Assembly (NCBI GenBank): GCA_024291935.2
Contig: CM044316.1
Location: forward strand, 9,354,501 to 9,418,500
Direction of reading: 5' to 3'
DNA length: 64,000 nucleotides
From: Okapia johnstoni
Taxonomy: Eukaryota > Chordata > Mammalia > Artiodactyla > Giraffidae
The position numbers and the translations under genes are program-made. Below the pieces are notes generated by a model that ran no database searches, had not been told where the DNA came from, and worked only from the letters and a program-made list of their open reading frames with translations. The stretch's first letter is position 1. Each line of letters starts with the position of its first letter. This document shows positions 21,353-31,985 of this stretch, piece after piece.

Positions 21353-22190
21353 CAACATCTATAGTCTTTTTTCAGGTTCTTTTTATAGATGATTACAAAA
21401 TATTGAATAGAGTTCCCTGTGCTACACAGTAGATCCTCATTGGTTACCTATTTTATACATAGTATTATATATATGTTAATACTAACCTCCTAATTTATCC
21501 TCCTTCCAACCCCTTTTCCCTTTTAGTAACCATAAGTTTGTTTTCCATGTCTATGAGTCTCTTCCTGTTTTAGATTCCTCATATATGCAATATCATATGA
21601 TATTTGTCTTTCTCTGTCTGGCTTATTTCACTTAGTATGATAATCTCATTTTAACCATTTTTAAGTGTACATTAAAGTTCAGTGGCGTTAAGAACATGCA
21701 CATTGTCATGCAACCACCACCACCATCCATCCCCAGAACTTTGCCATTTTCCCAAACTGAAACTCTGCCCCCATTAACACTAACTCCCCATTTCCCCTCC
21801 CCCAGCCCCTGGCAACCCCCATTCTACTTTCTATCTTGTGAATTTGATGCCTCTAGGGACCTCATATGAGTGGAATAATACAATATTTGTCCTTTTTTTT
21901 TGACTGGCTTATTTCACTGAGGGTAATGTCCTCGAGGTTCATGCATGTTGTAGCATGTGTCAAAAAGGCTTTCCTTTTTAAGGCAGAATAATATCCCATT
22001 GTGTGGATGGACCACATTTTACTTATCCTGTCATCCATTAATGGACACTTGGGTTGCTTCCACCTCTTGGCTATTGCAAATAATGCTGCAATGCACATTG
22101 GTTGTGCAAGGATCTATTTAAGTCCCTGCTTTCAGTTCTTTTGGGTATATACCCAGAAGTAAAATTGCTGGATCATTGTTCTTCCGTTAA

Positions 22191-22784
22191 AAAAAAAAAA
22201 ATCAAGATTTTTACTCCCTGGGGCCCTAGAGGTCTCATTAGCTAAAGCTTTCCTGCGACATTTTGAAACTAGAAATGGGGTGAGGGGTACAGCGTTGGGG
22301 GAGGGGAAGCGACAGTTCTTGTGTCAGCTTTTTTTAAAGCAGACCAGGAGAAAGACCTGTGAAATCTCTTCTACCTCACCCGCTCCAGTACCTCAAAATA
22401 CCCACCCTGCTTTAGGAAATGGCGGTGGCATCAGGAAGGCAGCGTGTGACATCTGAGACACAATATCGAAAGTGGCTGGGAGCCCAGAGAGAAACCAGGA
22501 CAGACGCGCTGGGGACACGGACTGGAGATGGAGCTAATTTTAGTGGCTGAAGAGGCTGCGAGAAGAGAAGGCTTGTGTGTACGCGCGCGCATGCACGGCA
22601 CGCACACGCAGTGTCAGGGGCCTCGTGGGGGAGGAGCTGCTGAATAAGTTAGCTTGGGGAAACTAAAGTTGACAAATAGGGGACCAAAACCCAGCACACA
22701 GGGGTGGTAAGGAAGTCCCAAGGTGTGAACCCCAGGATCATGGCGATGGGACGTGTTAGTGGACACGTGGAGTAGAGGCGGTTG
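22191..22784. other. Unique intron with a CpG-containing, alternating purine-pyrimidine core
   Basis: No repeat family recognised. At 22400-22640 CpGs are more frequent than in neighbouring sequence. GTGTGTACGCGCGCGCATGC at about 22574-22593 is a strongly alternating stretch. No exon with both splice sites was identified. Confidence 0.5.
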
Positions 22785-23085
22785 CATTTATGGAGACTTG
22801 CTGTATGGGGCACTTTTCACTCACATTATCCTCATGGTCATTCTTTTTTTTAATATTTATTTATTTAATTGGTTGCACTAGGTCTTAGTTGTGACATGCG
22901 GAATCTAGTTCCCTGACCAGGGATCAAACCAAGGCCCCCTGCACTGGGAGCACAGAGTCTTAGCCATTGGACCACCAAGGAAGTACCACGATGGTCATTC
23001 TGTGAGAAAGACACCATTATTATCTTGAATTTGTGATCAGGGAAACTGAGGCACTGGACTAAATAACTTCCTCCATAAAAAGCAG
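22785..23085 (-). mobile_element. MIR SINE remnant split by CHR-2
   Basis: Reverse MIR: CATTTATGGAGACTTGCTGT and CACATTATCCTCATGGTC before the insertion, then ATCAGGGAAACTGAGGCACT after it. Confidence 0.75.
22845..22990 (-). mobile_element. CHR-2 type SINE with 11-bp target duplication
   Basis: Reverse CHR-2: poly-T then TTGCACTAGGTCTTAG to GGACCACCAAGGAAGTACC. Perfect ATGGTCATTCT copies at 22834-22844 and 22991-23001, inside a MIR. Confidence 0.94.
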
Positions 23086-23229
23086 GGAATGGACCAGGAG
23101 GAGAAGGGGAGATACAGGGTCAAGGGAGAAACAAACCATATGAGCCAGCAGGCTCTCAGGGCATACTAATTAGCTATGAAATCTCTAAGGATGGTCAGAT
23201 TGAAGGGAAAATTTGAGGTGACTGAGCAC

Positions 23230-23425
23230 TTAGGATAGAGGTGGTGAAAATTCTGGCTTTTCCACTCACTGGCTGTGGGAATCTCTCTGACCCTCAGTTC
23301 TCTTTTGTGAAATGTGATGGTGCCACCTGCTTCCCAGCGTTGTTGTGAGGATGTAATATGCCCAGCAGGGAGCCTGCTCCAGGCAAAATTCTCTGTAAAT
23401 GGTAGTCATGGGAATGATATTAGCA
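23230..23425 (+). mobile_element. MIR SINE remnant
   Basis: Forward MIR: TTCCACTCACTGGCTGTGGG, CTCTGACCCTCAGTTCTC, TTGTTGTGAGGATGTAATAT. Confidence 0.78.
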
Positions 23426-23449
23426 GGTAAAGGAAAAATCCTCTATTAA

Positions 23450-23545
23450 TTCAAAAATCACTGAGTTCCTACTATGTGCCAGGCTCTGAGGATACAGTGG
23501 TCAGTAAGACAGACATTGTTCCTGCCCTAGGGAACTTCAGTCTAG
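23450..23545 (-). mobile_element. LINE L2 3' tip
   Basis: Reverse L2 tail: GAGTTCCTACTATGTGCCAG, GGCTCTGAGGATACAGTGGT, CCTGCCCTAGGGAACTTC. Confidence 0.65.
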
Positions 23546-23569
23546 CCACACTGCACTCACTCATCAACC

Positions 23570-23950
23570 TAATAATTCTCTTTAATTGTTGTAAGAATAA
23601 CAACTAGCACTCAGTATGAACCAGGCACTGTTTTGAGCCCTTTTCAAATATTAGCTGATTTCCTCTGTGGCAACATAGAGGGGTGGGATGGGGTGAGGGG
23701 TGGGAGGGAGGTTCAAGGGAGAGGGGACTTGTGTATATTTGTGGCTGATTTGCATTGTATGGCAGAAACCAACACAACATTGTAAAGCAACTATCCTCCA
23801 GTTATTAAAAAAAATTAATAAAAATAACTCACTTAATCTTCACAAAGTTTCTGTAAAGTAAGAGCTGTTATTATCCACATTTTATATGTGAGGAAAGTGG
23901 GGCACAGAGAAGTTAAGTAACTTGCCCGAGGTCACACAGCTAGTGACCCA
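23570..23950 (-). mobile_element. MIR SINE remnant split by an L1 3' end
   Basis: Reverse MIR: AACTAGCACTCAGTATGAAC and CCAGGCACTGTTTTGAGCCC before the L1, then CAGAGAAGTTAAGTAACTTG and CCGAGGTCACACAGCTAGTG after it. Confidence 0.8.
23668..23825 (+). mobile_element. L1 3'-end fragment nested in MIR
   Basis: Forward L1 3' terminus: AACATAGAGGGGTGGGATGG, GAAACCAACACAACATTGTA, AAGCAACTATCCTCCAG, then an A-rich tail. Confidence 0.85.
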
Positions 23951-24024
23951 CACCCAGGAGAGTGGTTGCAGCGTCATGTTCTTTACCACTGTATTTTCCT
24001 GCCCCTCTGATAGAATTAATCTTT

Positions 24025-24200
24025 AGTCACATTGAGCTATTGCTGTGTGCTGTGCCCTTCACACACATCTCATTAGACCCTCTCAACAATCCAGTGTGGC
24101 TGGTTCTCAGTGATTCCCATTTTACAGAGAGGGAAACTGAAGCACAGAGAGGTTGAATAATTTGCTCAAGATCTTACAGCTGAGAACTCTGGATTTGTAA
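24025..24200 (-). mobile_element. MIR SINE remnant
   Basis: Reverse MIR: TTTTACAGAGAGGGAAACTG, AAGCACAGAGAGGTTGAATA, GCTCAAGATCTTACAGCTGA. Confidence 0.8.
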
Positions 24201-24574
24201 GTTAGGTGTGCCTCAGACCCTGCATCTGAGGCTTCTATGACTCCTACGGGGAAGGCTTTTATAGGTGCATTTATTCCACTTTCTCCGCCTCTGTACAAAG
24301 ATAAACACCCCGAGTCCCTTCACCATAAACTGTGGGACGTAATTATTTAATGGAAGGTAAATGCTTTAGAGATGGAAATTGCTGTGCTTTTTTCCTTAGG
24401 CATTGTTGCCCGCATACTAATGCAACACAATGTGTCTTTTTTCTGTCAGGCATTTTAGACAAATTCTATTTGCATCAAAATATTTTACCAGAGAAAATAG
24501 CAAATAGGAAAGAAATTCAGAGACACAAGCAGGGAGAGGAAACCATTCTCTCGGGTTTAAATAAGACAGCAGAG
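24201..24574. other. Intron sequence, no recognised feature
   Basis: Unique AT-rich intronic sequence. Confidence 0.5.
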
Positions 24575-24720
24575 AAGTTAAGAGCGTGGATCTCAAGTTA
24601 GGGAGAAGCTACTTTCCAGCTTACTTCCTCCCTGCAAGTGAGATGCTGGTTCCTTTGTGTGTCTCAGTTTACCCATTTGTCCAGTGAGCCAATAACTGGA
24701 CCTGCTTCTCACCAGTTTAC
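24575..24720 (+). mobile_element. MIR SINE remnant, weak
   Basis: Forward MIR-like order: AAGAGCGTGGATCTCAAGTT, then GTGTCTCAGTTTACCCATTT. Diverged, so moderate confidence. Confidence 0.5.
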
Positions 24721-24865
24721 CAATTCCATCTCTAGCTGGATCTAGTCTGCTTTTAACCGTGTCCTTTGTTTTTAATTCCGTGTATTAAAATGTTCATGTC
24801 TGTGAGTTACATCTGGTCCTTTTCAACCTACTTCATCTTTTGAATCAATAGTAAACTTGTTTCCC

Positions 24866-25243
24866 TATGGCAGGGTTTCTCAACCCAGGCACTACTGATA
24901 TTTTGGACTAGATGGTACTTTACTCAGAGGGGCCACCCTGTGCATTGCCCAGGGTCCCCGACTTCCAGGATAAAGTGCACAATAAATGTAATGCACTTGA
25001 ATCATCCTGAAACCATCTCCCTGCCCCAATCTGTGGAAAAATTACCTTCCATGAAACTAGTCCCTGGTGCCAAAAAGGTTGGGGACTGTTGCTGTAGGTG
25101 TTCAGCAACATCCTTTTATCTATCCACCAATAAATGCTAGTGATGCCCCCACCCTAGTAGTGACAACCAAAAATGTCTTCAGATATTGCCAAATGTCCTG
25201 TGAAGGGTAATTCTCATTGCCCCTTGAGAATCGCTGTATAGGT
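24866..25243 (-). mobile_element. hAT-Charlie MITE (MER20-like), interrupted
   Basis: Ends are CAGGGTTTCTCAACCCAGGC (left) and CCTTGAGAATCGCTGTA (right), with GTGACAACCAAAAATGTCTT and TTGCCAAATGTCCTGTGAAG inside. This is the order of a MER20-type hAT element. A different repeat interrupts it at about 24966-25093. Confidence 0.7.
24966..25093 (+). mobile_element. MER1-like hAT fragment nested in the MER20-like element
   Basis: Shows GAATCATCCTGAAACCATCT, TCTGTGGAAAAATTACCTTC and GTGCCAAAAAGGTTGGGGAC, which I associate with the 3' half of MER1-type elements. The family name is tentative. Confidence 0.55.
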
Positions 25244-25377
25244 ACTTTCAAGCTCACATCTTATATTTCTTTAAACATAATATGCAAAGAATTAACTTTT
25301 CATCAGTGACTGATAACTTAAGTATTTAAATTATTTTTGGCTCTTTTCCTGCTGTCTCTTGCTTCCTTGAGTGTTTT

Positions 25378-25680
25378 ATTATTCTCTTTTTTCATAATTT
25401 TATTTATTTTTGGCTGCACTGGGTTTTCTTATTTTGTGTGGGCTTTCTCTAGTTGTGGTGAGCAGGGGGCTACTTTTTGTTTCGTTGTGCTGTGCGGGCT
25501 TCTCTTTGCAATGGCTTCCTTGCTGCAGAGCACAGGCTCTAGGCGTGTGGACTTCAGTAGCTGTGGCACATGGGCTTAGTTTTTTTGTGGCATGTGCAGT
25601 CTTCCCAGACCAGAGATCGAACCCATGTCTCTGGACTGGCAGGCAGATTCTTATCCACTGCATTACCAGGGAAGTCTCCA
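25378..25680 (-). mobile_element. CHR-type SINE, long form
   Basis: Reverse CHR SINE: ATTTTTGGCTGCACTGGGTT to CATTACCAGGGAAGTCTCC. AGTGTTTT at 25370-25377 and 25681-25688 is the apparent target duplication. Confidence 0.92.
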
Positions 25681-26065
25681 AGTGTTTTCTCATTCCTGAT
25701 TGTGACATGCTCATTTTCTTTGGGACATTGTTGGAGGGAATTCCTGAGGCCTGAGATGAAGGTGTATCTTTCCCGGACGTTTTGCACTTATTTCATCTGG
25801 ATGCCTGGGGCACTCCCATTCCAGGGTTACCTTAAACTTTTGCATCACCCAAGTGTTGAGAATTTAGGATGCTGGCGTTTGCAAAGGCCAGCTTATGGTT
25901 GTTATTTTTTAAAGACCTTTAACTTTTATTCTCCTTCTGTGCTAAGTGTGAAAGTAACTTTTCTAAAATGCTTTTGAAATGGGAGGATGGAATAAATTTA
26001 CTCCAGATTTCTTACCCTGAAACAGTAGCACTTTGGGGTCCTGTCCTAATTTCAGGGTGCTCCTT
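25681..26065. other. Intron sequence, no recognised feature
   Basis: Unique intronic sequence between two SINEs. Confidence 0.5.
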
Positions 26066-26302
26066 TTGTGTGTGTTCAGTCGCTCAGTTGTTCCAACTCT
26101 TTGTGGCCTCATGGACTGTAGACCACAAGTTGTAGGACACCAAGTTCCTTTGTCCATGGGATTTCTCAGGTAAGAATACTGGAGTGGTTTGACATACCCT
26201 CCTGCAGAGGATCTTCCTGACCCAGTGATCGAACCTGAGTCTCCTGTGTCTCCTGCATTGGCAGATGCATTCTTTACCACTAGCGCCACCTGGGAAGCCC
26301 CC
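26066..26302 (-). mobile_element. BovA/Bov-tA SINE
   Basis: Reverse SINE: GTGTTCAGTCGCTCAGTTGT to TAGCGCCACCTGGGAAGCCC. It carries a local duplication of GTCTCCTG near 26240-26253. Confidence 0.92.
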
Positions 26303-27329
26303 AAAAAGGCTCTCTGTCTTAGGTGGGTCCTGGGCTTTGCCTTCTACCCCTGTTCACCAGGAAGCCATGAAAATTCAATCAGCAGTTCTCTGAGTTAAGC
26401 AGATGCCCTCAGAGCAAGTGTGGCTTTGATGACCTGCCTACCTCGTGGAAGTCTCTGATTTCACTAAATGTGGGACTGATAATTACTTACTAAATTGTCC
26501 AGACTTGGGTGCTTCAACAGGAGGGCCTTAGGACTTTAGGCAGAATTCATGGTTGTTTTTGGCAGGAGGGTCAGTCCAATTACCCAGGCTGCTGTGTTAC
26601 TGAAACAGAGGTCGGTCGTGTGGAATATATAAAATAGCAGGGCATCTTGTGCAGTGCTTGATGTGTGTTGGCTATTTGCATTGTTACTGAGGATAGTGTG
26701 AAAAGGAATGAAGAATAGTAAGGTCTTGGTTAGGGGAATTCCCTGGATGGCAGGGAGAGGGGCTGTGGGGTGGAAGAGTCAGAGAGTACGATACAGATCC
26801 CCTTGGATGATATTTCAGATTTTAGCCAACGATGGACAAGAGCCTCATTTATTTCTTGGAGTAGCTTTGAGTACCCAAAATGCTGCATTGTTCCAGTTGA
26901 AGTTTCTGAAAGAAAATTTTCTCTGGGGTTCAGTCCTGGCTCATGCAACATTGGCTGCTCCATTTTACCTCCTCCTCACTCTGAGATATACAACACACAC
27001 ACACACACACATACACACACACACCCATCAACTCAATCCATGAACTGAGAGCTGCTCCTTGTCCCCATTCCTGGCCAGAAGTTAAAAAAGAAACAAACCC
27101 ACACACCTTCCATCACATATTCTGCCATGAAAGAACTCCACATCCTTTGTATCTTGCCCTCTATCTTCTGAGCTACTTGTAGACAGGGACCAGTTTGGTC
27201 TATTTCTAGAATTCACGAAAGCTCTGTGCCAGGCAAACAGGCAGAACTTCTAAAATGTGTCAACTGGCATTGCTTTCTCTGGAGATGCAACTAGAACAGG
27301 AATCTCATTGCTGTGAAGCATCCTTAAGA
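26303..27329. other. Intron sequence with one short (AC)n tract
   Basis: Unique intronic sequence. The only recognisable item is an imperfect (AC)n run at 26992-27024. ORFs over it are repeat-driven or short. Confidence 0.55.
26992..27024 (+). repeat. (AC)n microsatellite, imperfect
   Basis: About 16 AC units with one T interruption. Confidence 0.92.
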
Positions 27330-27965
27330 TTACAAGACCATGTGTGATGGGTCCCCAAGACCACCTTCAGGTTTGATGATTTGTTAGAAGGGCTCACAGG
27401 ACCCAGAAAAGCTGTGATACTCGTGGTTAGTTTATTACAGGGAAAGGAAAGTTTATTATAGCTGAAAATCTGCAAAGCAAAAGGTGCTTAGGGCAGAAGC
27501 TAGGAGAGACCAGACACAAGCTTCCAGTTTTCCCCTCCCAGTGGAATCATGCAACAGTGCTCAATTCTTCCATCATCAATGTGTGACAACAGGCATGAGG
27601 TATTGCCAACCAGGGACAGTGCTTGGTGCTGTCCTTGGTGTCTAGAGGTTCTATTGGGATTCAGTCACATAGACATGGAGCACCCATGTGACTGACTTTA
27701 ACTGCTTACTTGCCAGCAGTTTCAGAGATCATACATGGCATAGCCCAGGATCCAGGTGAACACTAATAAGCATTCACCATAAGTCACATTGTTATGATTT
27801 ATAAATAAATTTATATTTATACCAAGAACCCAGGTATAAAAAGATACTCTTACCAACAGGATATTCCAGGGGTCCAGAGATTATTTCTCAGGATCCAATC
27901 AAGAGGCAGTCATGTCTTTGGAATATGCATGGTTCAGACATCCCTAACCCTGCTGAGTTAACCCT
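27330..27965 (-). mobile_element. Probable ancient LTR remnant (family not certain)
   Basis: Contains CACCTTCAGGTTTGATGATT, TTGTTAGAAGGGCTCACAGG and CACAAGCTTCCAGTTTTCCC in an order I associate with an old endogenous-retrovirus LTR in reverse orientation. No coding sequence. The name is left open. Confidence 0.4.
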
Positions 27966-28019
27966 TTACTTCACAAAATAGAAATCTAACCCAGTCGTTC
28001 TCCTCGTAAAGTCCTTCCA

Positions 28020-28765
28020 AGGTGATCCATTGTTCTTAGCAGGGCATTTGCGATCTAGTGCCATCTGGCCTTTGCCCATCTCACCTGGGTCATCTCTCCT
28101 CTCTAACTATATCGACCTTCTTTTTTTCTTTTTCTTTCTGGCTGCACTGGGTCTTCATTGCTGCATGTGGGCTTTCTCTAGTTGCAGCAAGTGGAGGCAA
28201 CTCTTCATTGCGGTGCGCAGGCTTCTCATTGTGGTGGCTTCTCCTGTTGTGGAGCATGGGCTCTAGGCACACGGGCTTCAGTAGTTGTGGCTCTCGGGCT
28301 CTAGTGCATAGGCTCTATAGTTGTGGTACTTGGGCTTAGTTGCCCCGAGGCATATGGAATCTTCCCAGACTAGGGATCAAACTTGAGTACTCTGCACCAG
28401 CAGGCAGATTCTTAACCACTGGGCCACCAGGGAAATCCTTGACCTTCTTTAAGATCCTCTAGCACCCTGTGCCTTCTCTCACCGGGCAGCCTCAGTAGTG
28501 GTTATCCTTTTTCTTGAAATGTTCTTTCTCTCTTGGCCTTCAGATCTCAGAATAGGCACCATTTCCTCCAAAAATCTTTTGCTGAAACTCCAAGTCTGGA
28601 TTAAGAAACTTCCCTATGTTCTGAGAGTGCCCTTGATCTGTTATATCAGTATTGAGATTTTCACAATCTACTTTCCTGTCTAGACTGTGAGGTCCGTGAG
28701 AGCAGAACCCTTCCTGTTAAGTTCATTGTCACATCTCCAATGCCTGGAACATCTTAAGTGTATAA
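28020..28765 (+). mobile_element. LINE L2 3' portion split by CHR SINE
   Basis: Forward L2: TGCCATCTGGCCTTTGCCCA before the SINE. After it, TAGACTGTGAGGTCCGTGAG and the degraded tail TCTCCAATGCCTGGAACATC to AATCAATATTTGTTATA. Confidence 0.75.
28124..28440 (-). mobile_element. CHR-type SINE with 10-bp target duplication
   Basis: Reverse long CHR SINE: TTCTGGCTGCACTGGGTCTT to GGGCCACCAGGGAAATCC. Perfect GACCTTCTTT copies at 28114-28123 and 28441-28450, inside L2. Confidence 0.94.
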
Positions 28766-28774
28766 TCAATATTT

Positions 28775-29250
28775 GTTATATTATGTGATAAAGCTATGTT
28801 GCTATAATAAGAGACCTCAAAAAAAATCAGGGCCTGAAAACAATAAAGAATTTTATTTCTCCCTCCCATAATGGTTTCAAGATGAGCCCTGCATGTTGGC
28901 AGAGGAGCTCTGTTCCAAAAGTCATTCAGGGATCCAGGTTCCTGGACGCCTTCTTGCTGCCGAGGGGGTTGGCATCATTTGCACAATCAAAACCGACTGG
29001 CCTTATGAAGGCAGAAGAGGGAATAGAGATATCCTGGTCTCTTAAGTCTTAGACTAGGAAGTAGCATGGTACTTGTTCTCACACACCATTGGTGGAAACA
29101 GTCATGTGATCACACCTAGCTGCTGAGGATGCTGGGAAATGTAGTTTTGCTGGGAAGCCAAGGGCCCAGCTAAAATTCCATTACTGTAGAAGATAGCAAG
29201 GGGGAGGGTGGATTTTGGTGGGCATCTGATGGTTAACACCCTATTTATTG
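28775..29250. repeat. Unclassified ancient repeat, copy 1
   Basis: Shares TTGCTATAATAAGAGACC, TCATTCAGGGATCCAGG and GGATGCTGGGAAATGTAG motifs with the stretch at 33395-33770 and partly with 44859-45190. Probably one old dispersed family, which I cannot name. Confidence 0.5.
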
Positions 29251-29366
29251 AATCAAATTGTCAAACAGGATCTATCTGATAGGAAGACACTTCAAAGTTA
29301 ATGGATAGAATTGAGGGCATATCGCCTCATCTTTCTCTGCTTATATTGGTTTCCTAGGGCTGTATT

Positions 29367-29580
29367 CTTCCCTGGTGGCTCAGACAGTAAAGCGTCTATC
29401 TACAATGCAGGAGACCCGGGTTTGATCCCTGGGTCGGGAAGATCCCCTGGAGAAGGAAATGGCAACCCATTCCAGTACTCTTGCCTAGAAATTCCCATGG
29501 ACAGAGGAGCGGGGTGGGTTACAGTCCATGGGGTTGCAAAGAGTCAGACATGACTGAGCGATTTCACTTTACTTTACTTT
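29367..29580 (+). mobile_element. Bov-tA SINE nested in LTR
   Basis: Forward Bov-tA with tail TTTCACTTTACTTTACTTT. AGGGCTGTATT at 29356-29366 and AGAGCTATATT at 29581-29591 are the aged target duplication. Confidence 0.93.
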
Positions 29581-29934
29581 AGAGCTATATTACAAAGTAC
29601 TGCAAACTCAGTGGCCTAAAACAACAAAAATTAATTTTCTCACAGTTCTGGAGGCTGTGAGAAACCAAGGTTTGGCAGGGCTGTGCTCCCTCAGAAGGCT
29701 CTAGGGGAGAGTCCATTCCTTGCCTCTCTTCCAGCATCTGGTAGCTATAAGTGTTGCTTGGCTTGTGACCACATCGGTCCAGTCTCTATCTCTGGGTCAC
29801 ATGTCCTCCTCTTCTCTCTCAAAACTCCCTCTTCCTCCCTCTTATAAGGATGCATATGACTGCATTTAGGGTCCACCCAGATCGTTTTCTAATAAGCCCT
29901 TCCTCTTATTTAAGCCCTTCCCCTTAAACCATCA

Positions 29935-30150
29935 GGGCTTCCCAGTTGGCTCAGTGCTAAAGAATCCACCTGCCAGTCAAGAGATGTAGATTCGATCCCT
30001 AGGTCGGAAAGATCCCCTGGAGAAGGAAGTGGCAGCCCACTCCAGTATTCTTGCCTGGATAATCCTATGGACAGAGGAGCCTGGCGGGCTACAGTCCTTT
30101 GGATCGCAAGAGTCGGACACGACACAACTTAGCAACTAAACAACAGCTCA
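29935..30150 (+). mobile_element. Bov-tA SINE nested in LTR
   Basis: Forward Bov-tA: GGGCTTCCCAGTTGGCTCAG to ACAACTTAGCAACTAAACAA. Second SINE in the same LTR. Confidence 0.93.
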
Positions 30151-30389
30151 AATCCATAATTTAATTACACCTGAAAAGACCCTTTTTCCAAATAAGGTTA
30201 ATTCACAGGTTCCAAGGATTAGGACATGGATCTACCTTTGGTGGTGGGGGGTGGGGGGATGGGTCATCACCTTTAAGCCCAGCACACCTACAGTGCACTT
30301 TAGAATTCAACTTCAGACCTCCAAGGGTCATCTTGCATTTAATACCTGGGGCATCCTGCCCCCAGCCCAGAGGCTTCATTCCACTTGTG

Positions 30390-30570
30390 ACATGCCAGTC
30401 TGTTCTACAGACTTTACATACATCAACTGATTTCACTCTCTCTGTGGAAGAAACCACAGAGAAATCGAGGCACAGAGGGGTTAAGTAACTCCCCCAAGAA
30501 CACACAGTAAGTGGCAAAGCCAAGATTCAAATCTGTGTGGTCTAACTATAGATGTGTGCTTAAACCACGT
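30390..30570 (-). mobile_element. MIR SINE remnant
   Basis: Reverse MIR: GAGGCACAGAGGGGTTAAGT, AACTCCCCCAAGAACACACA, CAAGATTCAAATCTGTGTGG. Confidence 0.8.
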
Positions 30571-31309
30571 AATAAGTGTTGTCCCAAATACTTTTTGAGC
30601 TTCCGCTGTGCTAAGTGCCAGGAAGAAAAAGAACTGGTGGCCAGGAGAGCCCATGACAGACCTGGGGATGGGGCTCTGCACCTTGATCGAAGATGGCCTG
30701 GATCTTGTTTAACTTTTTGGGCTGAATTTATCAGAGAAACCCACACCAGTTCGCCTCAAGAAAGCCAGGCATTTGCATGCAGAGCTGAACAGGAGCAGAG
30801 ACACTGCTGCAGGTTGATTGAAATCTGCCTTCCTCCCTCTACAACACGCTCAGGTGGACTATTCCATTCGGGGAGCCGGACACTCCCACTCTCAGCTCCT
30901 GGGCACTCTCTCCTGCTGTCGCCGCAGCTGCTGGGCATGCAGAAACCCAGGCGTGACAGCTTTTTCTCCCTGTTCCTGCCCAGTGGAGTGGAAACCCCCC
31001 GGGACCTGGACACCAAGCGTGTATGGCGGCAGAGAGCCGCACAGTTACTGCAACACTTCTCCTCCAGCCCTCCGGATGCAAGCTGACAGATTGGCAACTG
31101 GCTGACTGCCAGTCCAGCAAGTTCTTGGCAGTTGCTTTCTGACCTGGACACATGACTGTTCCCTCCTGGAGCATCCGATTGCCTCCTGGAGGAGGGGGTG
31201 GTGGTCTCTTTTGAAAGACTGTGAGCTTGGAGGTGGCCATCAAAGCCATCCTTGGAAACATTAGGGTTGTACTTGTTCAATTCAGTCTCTGCTAGCCATA
31301 TGCGAATTA
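30571..31309. other. Unique, relatively GC- and CpG-rich intronic island
   Basis: No repeat family recognised. GC and CpG density exceed the flanks (for example CTGTCGCCGCAGCTGCTGGG at about 30915-30934). Long opposing frames exist: 191 codons at 30511-31086 plus, of which the start overlaps a MIR, and 174 codons at 30756-31280 minus. Neither has splice context or family resemblance. A regulatory element or decayed insert is possible. Confidence 0.45.
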
Positions 31310-31720
31310 AAATTTTCTTTTGCTATTTTCCAAGTTGTAGTAAAATATGCATGACATAAAATTTAACATTTTAACCATTTTTAAGTGTACAATTCAGTGG
31401 CATTAAATGCATTCATATTACTATGCAGCCATCACCACCATCCATTTCCAGAACTTTTTGATCTTTGCAAATTGAAACTCTGTCCCCATTAAACAACTAC
31501 TCTATGTCACCTTCCTGAGCCCCTGGCACTCACCATGCTACTTTATGTCTCTGTGAATTTGACTACTCTAGGGACCTCATGTAAGTGGAATCATATACTA
31601 TATTCCTTTTTTAATCCAGCATATCTCACTTAGAATGTCTTCGTTTCACCCATATTATTGCATATTGCATAACTTCTTACTTTTTGAGGTGAATAGGCTC
31701 TCACGATGGCTATACAACAT
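31310..31720 (-). mobile_element. Old L1 3' region
   Basis: Reverse L1: TTAACCATTTTTAAGTGTAC, CAGCCATCACCACCATCCAT, TGACTACTCTAGGGACCTCA. Same region of L1 as the old element at 21.7 kb. Confidence 0.85.
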
Positions 31721-31839
31721 CCTACCTATAATCAACAAGAATTGTACACTTACAAATGTGGTAAGAGGCTGTATCCCATGCTAAGTATCTCATCACACTA
31801 AAATAAAATAATTTCTTAGAAAAAAAAAGAAAGACATGA

Positions 31840-31985
31840 GCCAGGCTGATGAGACTCATCTTCTAGTAAGTCGCAGGTCTGTCGCTCACTTGCTAGATGA
31901 CCTCAGACAGCACTCTCAGTCCCCCTGAAACTTTTTCCTCATTGGCATAATCAGGAGATTGGCTTCAGTCACTTTTGAGGCCGCA
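31840..31985 (+). mobile_element. MIR SINE remnant, weak
   Basis: Forward MIR-like: TCACTTGCTAGATGACCTCA, then TTTTTCCTCATTGGCATAAT. Diverged. Confidence 0.5.

Larger units (their letters stand above)
20994..21651 (-). mobile_element. Younger L1 3' end nested in old L1
   Basis: Reverse artiodactyl L1 3' end: TTTTATTGAAGTATAGGTAA, GAGTTCCCTGTGCTACACAG, TTCACTTAGTATGATAATCT. Flanked by TAACCATTTT at 20984-20993 and 21652-21661. It carries a (TG)n tract and a Bov-tA SINE. Confidence 0.88.
20936..22190 (-). mobile_element. Old L1 3' half, split by a younger L1 and SINE
   Basis: Reverse-strand older L1: AAAATTTACCATTGTAACCA before the insertion, then TTTAAGTGTACATTAAAGTT, ATGCAACCACCACCACCATC and GGGTATATACCCAGAAGTAA after it. 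The inner insertion (20994-21651) is bounded by TAACCATTTT copies. Confidence 0.88.
29330..30240 (-). mobile_element. MLT1-type LTR, split by two Bov-tA SINEs
   Basis: Reverse MaLR (ERVL-type) LTR: TTTCCTAGGGCTGTAT, CAGTGGCCTAAAACAACAAA, GAGGCTGTGAGAAACCAAGG, CTCTTATAAGGATGCATATG, then CCAAATAAGGTTAATTCACA. Solo and non-coding. No internal viral genes. Confidence 0.8.

Noticed and set aside
30511..31086. 191-codon forward ORF
   Set aside because: Its start lies in a MIR remnant, an antisense frame of similar length overlaps it, and the protein has no recognisable domain or splice context. Treated as a chance ORF in GC-rich intron.
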